Assembly (NCBI RefSeq): GCF_003073045.1
Contig: NC_037596.1
Location: forward strand, 27,502,392-27,566,391
Direction of reading: 5' to 3'
Length of the DNA stretch: 64,000 nt
From: Pomacea canaliculata
Taxonomy: Eukaryota; Mollusca; Gastropoda; Architaenioglossa; Ampullariidae
Below the pieces are notes generated by a model. That model was not told the origin of the DNA. It did not search any database and saw only the letters and a list, made by a program, of their open reading frames with translations. The position numbers were made by a program, and so were the translations under genes. Below, piece by piece: positions 50,276 through 61,456 of the stretch (position 1 is its first letter; every line of letters begins with the position of its first letter).

Positions 50276-53200
50276 TTCAGTTTTTCTGTAAAAGGTGAAT
50301 GGATAATTTTTTTATTTCACGACGAAGTTTTTATTTCAAGAGAACTGCTAGGTTATATTAACCCTACGCAACTCTCTAACTTTGTCTCCAGTAACCCACA
50401 CAGTTTATGGATAGCGTAGAATAACATAGGGAATAGTTTCATAAGTTCCTATATAGCAACGGAGAACCTTTCCCACATGGGATTAATAAAGGCCATCGTG
50501 ATTTTCATGTCAAGCCGTTTACTGAAGATACATAATAATAATAACTAATACTAATAACTAATAATAATCCTCCTCCCTCCTGTTACCGATTTTCTTGACT
50601 TAAGAAAACTTTTTCAAAACTATGAAACATCGCATAATTTATTTACAAAAGACAATTTTATAATGTTAATTCTGTAATAGATATTCTGTTTCTTAAAAAG
50701 GTTTAGTTAATGATACAACTATGATTGTGATTGTTTGTGTCAGGTTCGACTATCGTAGGCTGTGAGCAGGGCAAAGTGGACGTGGAGGAAGGCACAAACC
50801 ACTCATTCTCGTGTGTTGAATTGCCAGGGATGATTTATGATAGCAATGGACGTGCTCTCTGTTACTGCAGTAGTTATTATTATTATTATTATTACGGCTA
50901 CTTGTGTCAGCTTGTAATATATTTTGGTGTATCAGAATATTTATACAGCTGCTATCAAAACTCCTACTTAACTGTGATACCAAGAGACTCGGCTAGCAGG
51001 ATTATGTGGGATTACTATGGGACACGTGCATATTGCAGTTTAAACATATATGGTATGTAAAAAAACAATTTTTATATACCTTTATATACCTTTTATTTCC
51101 ATGTAAAATCTATCTCTAATTTTGTATCGTCATACATAACCCTTTTCAATATCCATCTATATTTTTTTTTCCTTTTTTAGTGCACTTAAGCTCAAAATCA
51201 AATTTATGTTTGTGATATTGTACACGGTTAGTGATGGTTGGACAGATTTAGATGTTTTAGTAAATCCCTAAACAGTGTAGATTTAAAATGTAAAAACTAA
51301 CATGTACTATTTTAGTTGCATTCATATGTTATCTATAATGTGTCTGGTCAAGCTACCCCAGTGTACCAGAATGACAGCTGCGATGTAAGTATTTCAGACT
51401 GGATGGTTACCGGAAGCTGCAACATAACAGGAATGTATTCTTCCGACAACAATTACACATGCAGCTGGAGAGAGCAAAATAACACCAGGGAGGTAAAACA
51501 TATTTTTTACATTTTTACCACTCGTCTTTTCTTAGTCTCTGCTATGCATGTGTGCGTGTTTGCGTTAGTAGGCGTGTGTGTGTGTGTGATCACTCATCCA
51601 ATTAAATATAAAGATACTGTGTTGCATTAATTCATTAAGTTTTATCAAATGAACTATGTTATTCAAACTTAATTTATAACATAGATTGATGTTTAGTGCC
51701 TTTTAAACGCTGAAATTGTTTACTACCAAACTATTTTTTCAGGAATTCGGGGGTTGGAATGTGCTGGAAGGTTATAAGTGCGGCTAACACAAGACTCTAC
51801 ATGCGGGGTGTTTGCTCATTTACAAGACCAATTCCTTGTCTCAACGGCTCCTATAACTACACATGAGAGTATCACCCGGCTCTGATGAGTTTTACCATAA
51901 CACAATAATTATAGGCAAGAAACGCTTTTTGGAAATGGATTTAATCCGAACAGAACAACTGTGTTTACAAATGTAATCTTTAAAGATGACTTTATGAAAA
52001 AAAAATAGGAAAGTTATTACTAAACTAGTTTATTAAATCTGTTTTCTAGGAAGCCAAATTAAGGCATTTACGAAATCATTTGCTTGTTATTAAAGAAAAA
52101 AAAACAAAAAAAAAAAACAACATACACACAAAAAGTTCCAATCAGAGAGTCGATAAAATGTCGATATACGAGAAAGATCCTTCCTTTTTACCTGTACGAT
52201 TTGTTATTTAAACTAGCGCAACATGCAATTACTTGAAAAAATCTGTAGGTTAATAAAAAAGGTCAAAGTCAATATAAAAAGTAAATAAAAATTATAAGTT
52301 TTAATGACCAATTACTTTTTCTTCTATTTAAAGCTTCACCTGATCAGGTGCAACTCAACCTACAGTTGTCCGAGTTATGTTTCTAGAAGGATCAAGTGTA
52401 GTCTGTACATGCAATGCTTCAACAACGGGAAGTCCACCTGGACTTTTGGCTTGGTACGAAATGACAGACGAAACACTATTGCTACTCACAAATGTTAGTA
52501 GGAATCACAAGCGGAAAACAATTTACATGTCGATTTGAGTGGGGTTCAAATGGAGCCATCAAAGCATTTATTTCTTACATACCTGACTGTTGCTTGTAAG
52601 TAAACTTTTTCGATTGGTTTAATACATACCATCCTTGCAACAATTATATATTTTATCTAATTCATCATTATATGTAACTTCCGAACATTTTCCACAAAAA
52701 TATATTTTGTCTTGTCAAAAAAGGAATATTAAAAATCCTATTGGAGAAGTAACTTCTGCCATATTTTTTTATATTTATTGATTGAAGAGATAGGTTTCAC
52801 GCATACTCTCACTCAAATATATATGCAGACAATAATTCATATATTTACTGTATCCCTGAAAGACTATGCTGTGCTCAAAACAACTGTTTCTATGTTTAGA
52901 TGGACCATCCGATGTGATCATAAACAGAATTGCAGAGACAGCTGATGATCAGTCCGGGAGAATACGTTTTATCTGTTCAGCTATTTCTTTCTATCCTTCG
53001 GTTATGTTTCGATGGAACATTACATGTGAAAGTCAGACTGACTATACACACTTCAGTGTGTGCTCCATGAACATCATTCACACAGCGGACCGTGTGGTGA
53101 TAGAGTGTACAGCCAACAACACCTACTTCCCTGAGGTGTTCTTTTCGACTGTCTATGACTTGACTATTGAAGGTAGATAGTTATTGCTTATTGCATATGG

Positions 53201-54632
53201 CGTAAAAAAGTTTTTGTACATATTAGAATCAGTAATAACAAAACTAACAAAAGTCTGAAAATTGTGACAATTGTCTATGCTTAGAACTTTCTTTTATAAT
53301 CGTATTCCTTTTTTGCAAGAATTGTAAAATATCTTGTTTTAGACAACGATGTTATCTGTTATTTATCGAGTCGTGCAAACCGAAGCATCTGTAAGAAAAA
53401 AGTTGCGAAAAACAATTGTTGCACTCTCAAATGAACAATATTATAATCGACACATAATAAGTAAAAAGTTGTGTACGTTTCTAATTTTGATCATGATAAA
53501 GCTTCTACTGTTATAGAAAACAAGGAATCATCAGCACAAGGTGTAAACACAGCCGTCGTTGGTGGTGTCGGAGCAGCTGCTATTGTGTTACTAATCATCG
53601 TCAGCAGTCCTCGTTGTGTTCATCATCAAACGACAAGGTTGTTGGCATGTACATAATTTTTTTTACTGTAGACTAATATGACGGCTGTACTAGTCACGTA
53701 CCGCTCGAACTTTGTATATCTGCGCAAGCAAACAATAAAACTGAAAATCTTACTTTTACTCCCATCACACGTGCAACATTTAATTGTTCTATCATTTTGT
53801 ATGATCAATTTACACATTTTGGGTATAGTTTTTTTCCATGTAAAACTTAGTCATATATAATTGCTATAACGTACCCATCTTTACCAATTTTTGTCTCAAT
53901 TCTTTTAGGACTTTGATCTCAGTCCGGTTATATTATATTTTATATTTGTGTTAACATATTAGACCCCAAAATATGAATCTAAGCATAAAAAAGAAGCAGC
54001 ACATTTAATAAGTGTGGAAACATCAGCACAAAAATTGTTAATGAAAATTTATGTTGCTTATGAATGGCGAAGAAAAAAAAAAAACCACTAATACTTCTTT
54101 ATGCAGTCTTCAAGAGACCAAAGTCGCACACTTCAAATGACCATCAGTCAGCTTATTCGGAGGAAATTTACTCTATCCCCGACTTTTACTACTGCTGGCC
54201 ACGGAGTGGACAATGCAGCATTCAATGAGATGATAGAAAGCAGCGGGACCAGACACGTGACTTACGACAATCGCTGCGTGACACAAGAGATTGCCGGATG
54301 TGAGATAGCAAGGAATCCTCTAACAAAGCAAACGCCAGCCATAGCAGGGAAACACAGCTGTGAAGATGTATCTCAGGTAAAAATATTGTTTTGTTTGTCA
54401 TTACCTATAAATAATTCAACCTTGGAGAGGTACACACCGACCTACATAAGAAAACGAGTCTAAATGCTCTTCCATTATTACTCCCAGGGGATATAAAGCA
54501 AGTCAATCCTCAGGTATTGAGTTACTTGCCCTTAGACTCCAGCCAGCTTTTCATACATTAACCCTAATTATTTGGTTAACTGTCTGCTTATTTTACTTTT
54601 GAGGCAGTGTTCTCTGTAGTAAGGGTGAGTGA

Positions 54633-54638
54633 ATAAAT
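54633..54638 (+). terminator. Candidate polyadenylation signal, copy 1
   Basis: AATAAA in GTGAGTGAATAAATCGTAC, about 120 bp after the exon 9 remnant. The matching position in copy 2 is 63552. Confidence 0.45.
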
Positions 54639-55065
54639 CGTACTTAATTAATATTGATGTTGTTTTTTAGTTCGTGTTGGTATAGTTTGTAGTGCTTGTA
54701 GACAAGCTATCATAATGCTAAACTATTTCTTGGCTCAGATACTTCCTGTGCCCATGTTGCGAAGTGTAACGAAGATGAAAATATTTATGAGAATGTGGGC
54801 AACTGAAAGAAGCAAGGGTCTTATATTGCAGGTATGTGAAAATTAATGGTTGTTCTGTTTACAGTGTAAACATCGAAAGAAGTGTAAAAAAATCAGTAAT
54901 ATGATTTTTTCTGCACTGAAACTTTATACAAACTATAGTTTGAAAAAAGCTTTTTAATGACTATATAATGTAAGGAAAAGTTGAAACACAAAAATTTACA
55001 TCTTTTTTTGGGGAGGCTAAATTTTACATTACTAGAAAACAATTCAAACGCGAGCAAATAAAACT

Positions 55066-57809
55066 TTATAACGAATAAATTTTTGATGCACTTTGATAGG
55101 TATGGGATTGCAGAAATCGTGTTTATATATACATTTAATATATTTTTTCTTTCTCTTCCCTTTATGCAGTTTATGTTGCGACAAAGTCTACTTCCTGTTG
55201 GTAAAGGCCGCACACTTGTGTTTATAAAATGTTGCATAATTATGTTACTCATCGAAACTTTTATGATGAAGTAATTAATATTTAGTAACATGCAGGCTCA
55301 AAATTAACCAACACTAGTGATTTACTTTGAAACGTTATCGTAATTTTGTTAAAGGCGAATTTGATGTCCTCATCCTTTACATATTGATATCATGATGACC
55401 GATAAGAAGCTGCACACTTGCTGAAGAAAGCCACGAGAGAGATCGGGATAGAAACCCACATCCTGTATTAAATTTGATGTTTTTGCATTTAGTAGTAACT
55501 CTATTTATGCAGAAGTAGAATTATATTTAAATGTAGGTATCAGTAACAATGTGGATTAGAGTGTTCTACAGAATATGCAGCCTAATATGGTAACATATTT
55601 AGAAAAAAATCCTTGTTCATAGACTCTCCTTATTTTCAGCCATGTTAAACCCATTCTCTTCTTTTTTTCTTACACATGTTTATCCAGTGCGTTAGTTCTA
55701 TTTAATTTTTTAGTCTACAACGAACACTCATATTTTCGTGTACTACTGCCCTTTGGATGTTCTATAAAATATAACAAAATGACACACCTACATGGAGATA
55801 AAAATACGACACAAGACAAACATAACACTCATGTTTTGTCTACAATCAAGTGTGATTTTGTAGGCAGGCTTTTAATTTTACCTGCGTGATGATGTAATAA
55901 TCTTTTAGATGATAGACTTGATGTTGGATCTTTTGCAAAGTAATAAAGTTCGGCCATTAATACCTTTTAGTTGCCTATTTTGTGAGTGTATTGCTTTCTA
56001 TTTGTCACAATGGTTGTGCATTTGAGAATCATACATATACACACAGATACTCCCTAAACATACATAAGGACCTAGGTGTGCCTTAATAATAATAATTTTA
56101 CAACTTTTTGTAAACTCATATGTTTGTTCTGTAAATTATGCAAAAATGAAAAAGTTTTTTCTTTAAAGAGCTATAGTTTGGGGCAGACAACATAAACAGG
56201 CATACTCTTTCGTCGCTTGATGTAAAAGTGATGGAGACTCCTACGACAGATTAAAAACCACAGCTGCTATAAATAATACTTTCTTGAAGCCGGTGATTTG
56301 TAAAGACTTCATGACAAAAAGATGATAAAATAACTGATATAAAGCTGATAATATCAGAAAGAAAAATACAAACTTTATTACAGCTATAGCAGGTACTCAT
56401 ATAATCAATACAAGGCGTCACCTACCCTGACCATGTACTCCGTTAGGACTGGTCAGCGAAAGGGGAGCTCACTTGCTCGTGTCATACACGTCGTTATTCC
56501 CTTGACAGCATGCTTTTCTAGAACTATATTTAAGGGCAATAGTTATGTTTTCACCTGGATAATAACTCGCACATGTTATTCATTTGCCTATAAACTACCT
56601 TACGGGAACTTGATCTTATAACAGCTGAATAAAAATGGAAGACAGTACAATTTTCATGCTAAAAAGTTGTTAAATGAAATAGTATATGTTACCAAATATA
56701 TCAATGAAATGTGCTATACTTTGGCAATACATGGCTTTAAAAAATTATAATACATTATAAAATACTTTGCATTGTTTGTAAATGAATAAGTACATAAGGG
56801 AGGCAACTATTGTAATCTTTAAGATTTTTCCACTATGGATTACCTTTCTTGCAAATGTCTACATGGTATCAGGTTAAAAGCAAAGCGACTGGAAACTGCA
56901 ATTTTACAGCAACATCAGTCGGGGATACCCTGATCAATAAGTTAAAGTTGCAGCACGTCTAATAATATCTACAAAACGGAAATTTAATCTCTGTGAAATT
57001 AATACACTTATAATTATTTGCATCGAATACTGTGCAGGTGGAAAAGTGTGAATTATGGCTTTAGCTCCCTCTTTCGTTCATAAACAAAAAGAAACTACAC
57101 CTGTTTTTGCAAGCCTGTGTGTTTTTTTTCATTACAATTATAAATATCGCCGTTTGAAGAGTGGATCAACTGTCAAACCTTACACCTAAAACAGAGCTTT
57201 AAATGATTAAGATATTATTGGAATAATGAGGCTTTTTTTTTTTAAAAATAGTTTACTTTCTTGCATTAGGTCAGACGACATGCAATTTAACATGAATGAA
57301 TCAGATCTTTTTCTGTCTCTGATGACCCATATGATTTTTTTAGTATTCTGTATATTTAAGAGTGCAAAAAGTGGAACGAAATTATCCGCTGTTTCCTCCG
57401 TTTCAATAACTCGTTAAACCTATTTAGCAGCCACTGCTAGTCTCTTTGAGAAGTAGAAAAATGAAGTGTCTTAGTGGTTTATAAATGGGTTATACATTTA
57501 TTAAAGCTCATGTAGACCGACGAAACATTTACAGGAGCATCAATCTTTCAACAACAAAGAGAACAACCTATCTAATGTTTCGGTAATCAGAAAAAGAAAA
57601 AAATGTTTTGAAATGAATGAAAAGACAAACAAGTGCCCTATGAAAGTGGAGGTGTGAATAAATGTAATTAATCTAATAAACACCATCTCAGTTCTTTTCA
57701 GGTTCCACATGCACTTACAATCTTCAACCACAAAATGTTAACAAAGATAAGACATGGACAATTTAAATTGCTGTCTTAAAAAATTTATTTTTATTTTGCT
57801 TGTGTATTA
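55066..57809. other. Spacer between the two receptor copies, nothing recognised
   Basis: AT-rich, with no domain or splice-supported exon. It may hold distal regulatory DNA, but none can be identified. Confidence 0.45.
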
Positions 57810-58115
57810 TTCGTCATGCATTTACTTTCTTCTGCAAATGCAGCATTCAAGCAATATTGCAAGCAATGTGAGCAGCGCATTAATTGTCATAAATACTGTT
57901 TTAAGAGTCGACATTAAAAATAGAACAAGGAAAGAAACTCTACTCTCCCTGTTCAGTCAACGGTTACCCTTGAGGAGGAAGGGTTTAAAGAAGAACGAAA
58001 TTATGTTCAGTGCTGTGCGAGGAGCTGTTGTCACCATGAACTGTGTAGACAAATTTTAGACAAAGTTACCCATTTATTAAATATTTATTCTCTTGTCAAA
58101 TAAACAAAAACAGGA

Positions 58116-61100
58116 ATGGAGATATGGAGACTGTGGATGATGTTCGGCGTTTACCTACTTTTTATAGTCGGACATTCAGGTAATGGCGTAATTATTCGTT
58201 TTAAGCTTGGCATATTATTTTCATAAGCGACCACGATCTATCTGTTCAGGTGTTTGACTTAGTATCGAGCTTCTTTAAGCGTGTGTTTGTGTTTTTGCTT
58301 TGTGCTTATATTTGTTCGCGAACATTGTATTTGCTTTATGTGATGTATTGTATGGTTTGTTTGAAAATTATGGTCCGCTATCCCTTGCTCGTATTTTCAG
58401 AAGATCGTGTAGTTGTCATGGTTTGAACTTTGTTATTTAATCTCCTAGATAAGTAAAAGTCACGTGGCAACCAAGTTTTGCTACAAAAAATTATGTTAAT
58501 GAATCGTATTTGTAATGATAAGAATAAAATCAATATTTTTTGTGAAAAAGGTAATTTATAGATGGACTTATCGAGTTTTCGAACCTACACGACAATGTTT
58601 CGTTGTCAAGAACATCGACAAGAGAAATTCAGAGCGCCTTCCTACAACATGCATGAACCCTATGTGACTTTGTCTAATTCTGATCAAGAGTTGTCATCCA
58701 GAACTATAGCCAAACATTTTACCAACACCCAAAAGTGGAATATCCACGGGTTCTATGGAGCTTATGGATACCAAGATTGTGTTCAATTTATATAATGGAA
58801 TGTTGTCATACTTCATAAGTTTTATTCTTCAAATGATTTCAGTAGCCTTTAGGGTGTTATATTTCTGGCTAACTTTGTTCAAGTTACTTGCATAGGTTTT
58901 CAAGGGAAACGGAATAGTTAGATAGTTTTTATATAAGGGAGCACCTTTCCCAGATATTTAAATTGCTCAATGGGACTAATAAAAGCCATCGTCATTGCCA
59001 TTGTCAAGCCGTTTAAAAAAGAACTAATAAAAATAAAAAAAAATAATTCACTTTGTTAGCGACTTTTTCAGAAATGCTGCTTGATTTAAGAAAAAAGCAT
59101 TTATAAAAATATTGAAGATCACATAGTTCCTTTTCAAAAGGCTATTTTATAATGTCGAAAAGCTTATGAGAAAAAACAAGAAGTAAGCAAAGTTTTTGCA
59201 ACTGCTTAAACTTTGTAATAATAACTTGTTAATTCTGTAATAGGTGTTCTGTTTCTTACAAAAGGTTTTGTTGATGAGACAACCATGGTTGTGATTGTTT
59301 GTGTCAGGTTCGACTATCGTAGGCTGTGAGCAGGGCAAAGTGGACGTGGAGGAAGGCACAAACCACTCATTCTGGTGTTATGGATACACATGGAGGGTTT
59401 ATGATAACAATGGAAATACCCTCTGTGACTTGAACTATTTCCCTTACTCGTGGTGGAGCTTGTAATATATTTTGGTGTATCAGAATATTCATACAGTTTC
59501 TGTAGAAACTGCACAAATGTGACCAGGAGAGACTCACTTCGCGGGATTATTTCGGATTGTTATGGGAGTCCTGGCATATTGCAGTTTAAAAACATCTGGT
59601 ATTGAAAACCAATCTTTATATACCTGTATGTACCTGATCGTCTTTTTTTCCCTGTTAAAATCTATATCTCTACTTTTGTATCCTCCTTAATCACTGACAG
59701 GGATTTAAGTTTCAATATTCATATATAATTTGTTTACTTCTTCTAGTGCACTTAGTAAGATCAAAGTTAAATTTATGTTTGTAATATTGTTTCATGGTTA
59801 GTAATGGTTGTACAGATTTATAAGTCTTAGTAAATCCCTAAACAGTGTACATTTATACAAACTAACATGTGCGATTGTAGTTAGATTCATACCTTATCTT
59901 AAATTTATTTGGTCAAGCTACCCCAGTGTACAAGAATGACAGCTGCGATGTAAGTATTTACGACTGGACGGTATCCGGAAGCTGCTACATAACAGGAATG
60001 TATTCTTCCGACAACAATTACACATGCAGCTGGAGAGAGCAAAATAACATTAAAGAGGTAGAACATATCATTGTTTATATCTCCAATCTTTTTACCACTG
60101 CTTTTCTTAGTCTCTGCTACGCATGTGTGCGTGTTTGCGTTAGTAAACGGGCGTGTGTGTGTGTGATCGCTTACTCACTTACACATGAAGATCTTGTGCT
60201 CAATCAATTCATTAGTTTTTATCAAAATAATCTTGCTGTTTAAACCCAATGATCGAGGTTTTTAAGTATGTATTATTGTTGTTCAATATCAATAAAAATA
60301 TAAAACTTCGTTTACTACCAAAATATTGTTTCAGGAATTCGGGGGATGGAATGTGCTGGAAGGTTATACTGCGACTAACAAAAGACTCATGCGAGGCGTT
60401 TGCTTATTTACAAGACCAATTCCTTTTCTTACCGGCTTTTATACCTACATTATGAGAGTGTCACCCGGCTCTGATGTGTTTACAATAAAACAATAATTAT
60501 AGGCAAGAGACGTTTGTTGAAATTAATTTAATCCGATGAGACAACGGCGTTTTTAAAAATGACTCTATGCAATAAAATTTTAGGAGAATTATTACTAAAC
60601 TAGTTTTTTAAAGCCAAATTAATGCATTTATTAAATCATCTGTTTGTTTTTAAGGAAAAAATACAAAAATTGCCAATCTGAGAGTCGAGAAAATGTTTAT
60701 TCCCGAGAATGATCCTGTCGTTTTACCATTAAAGATTTTGTTATTCAAACTCGGCAAAATGCAATTAACTGAAAAATAAGCAAATGAATAAAAAAAAGCC
60801 AAGGTCAATATAAATAAGAATAAAATGTTATTAGGTTTTAATGACGAATTATTTTTTCTTCTATTTAAAGCTTCACCTGATCAGGTACAACTCAACCACA
60901 ATTGTCCGAGTTATGTTTTAGAAGGATCAAGTGTAGTCTGTACATGCAATGCTTCAAGAACGGGAAGTCCACCTGGACTTTTGGCTTGGTACGAAATGAC
61001 AGACGCAACACTTCTACTCACAAATGTTAGTAGAAACACAAGTGGAAAACAATTTATATGTCGATTGGAATGGGGTTCAAATGGAGCCATCAAAGCAGTG

Positions 61101-61414
61101 ATTTCTTATATACTGACTGTTGCCTGTAAGTAAATGTTTTTCGATTGGTTTAATACATACTATTTTTGCAACAACTGAAAATTTTATCTTATTTATCATT
61201 ATCTGTGACTTCTAACATTTTTCACACAAATAGTTCTTTGTTGTAAAAAAAGCCCGAAATATTTCTAGTAATCGGTGCCCTTTTGTTTGAGATTCCTACA
61301 CATTATTGCTAGCACTAACCTAATAAGATAATTCTTTCAAAATGCTATTCGATATGCTGCTTTGAACATTTTTTATTAAATATTTATGGATGGAAGAGAT
61401 AAATTTCATGCATA

Positions 61415-61456
<42 letters not shown>

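Larger units (their letters stand above)
49376..54806 (+). pseudogene. Ig-type transmembrane receptor, copy 1, with several frame breaks
   Basis: Exons by splice sites and alignment to the other copy: 49376-49441, 50744-51052, 51316-51492, 51743 to about 51900, 52334-52595, 52900-53172, 53517-53637, 54107-54376, 54739-54806. Exon 1 encodes signal peptide MEIWRLWMVFG. Exon 2 encodes a Cys-rich, Ig-like segment (VEEGTNHSFSC) with a run of seven tyrosines. Exon 3 has GSCNITGMYSSDNNYTCSW, exons 5 and 6 Ig-like domains (exon 6 FRWNITC, SVCSMNI), exon 7 the membrane span (VGGVGAAAIVLLI), exon 8 a tail with EEIYSIPD and HVTYDN, and the last exon ends IYENVGN. Small indels relative to copy 2 or to the expected phase are seen in exons 1, 4, 5, 7, 8 and the last. 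The equivalent of copy 2 exon 9 is largely missing (only about 54488-54516 remains). It may be a pseudogene, or a real gene carrying consensus errors. Confidence 0.7.
49090..55065 (+). repeat. Segmental tandem duplication, copy 1
   Basis: Exons, introns and flanks align in order with 57810-64000, offset about 8.7-8.9 kb. Shared landmarks include the upstream GTGAGCAGCGCATTAATTGT, the signal-peptide exon and the downstream AACGCGAGCAAATA. The right copy continues past the window end. Confidence 0.9.

Noticed and set aside
57754-58059. 101-codon open frame before receptor copy 2
   Set aside because: The matching region of copy 1 is not open, so it is more likely shared upstream regulatory or untranslated sequence.
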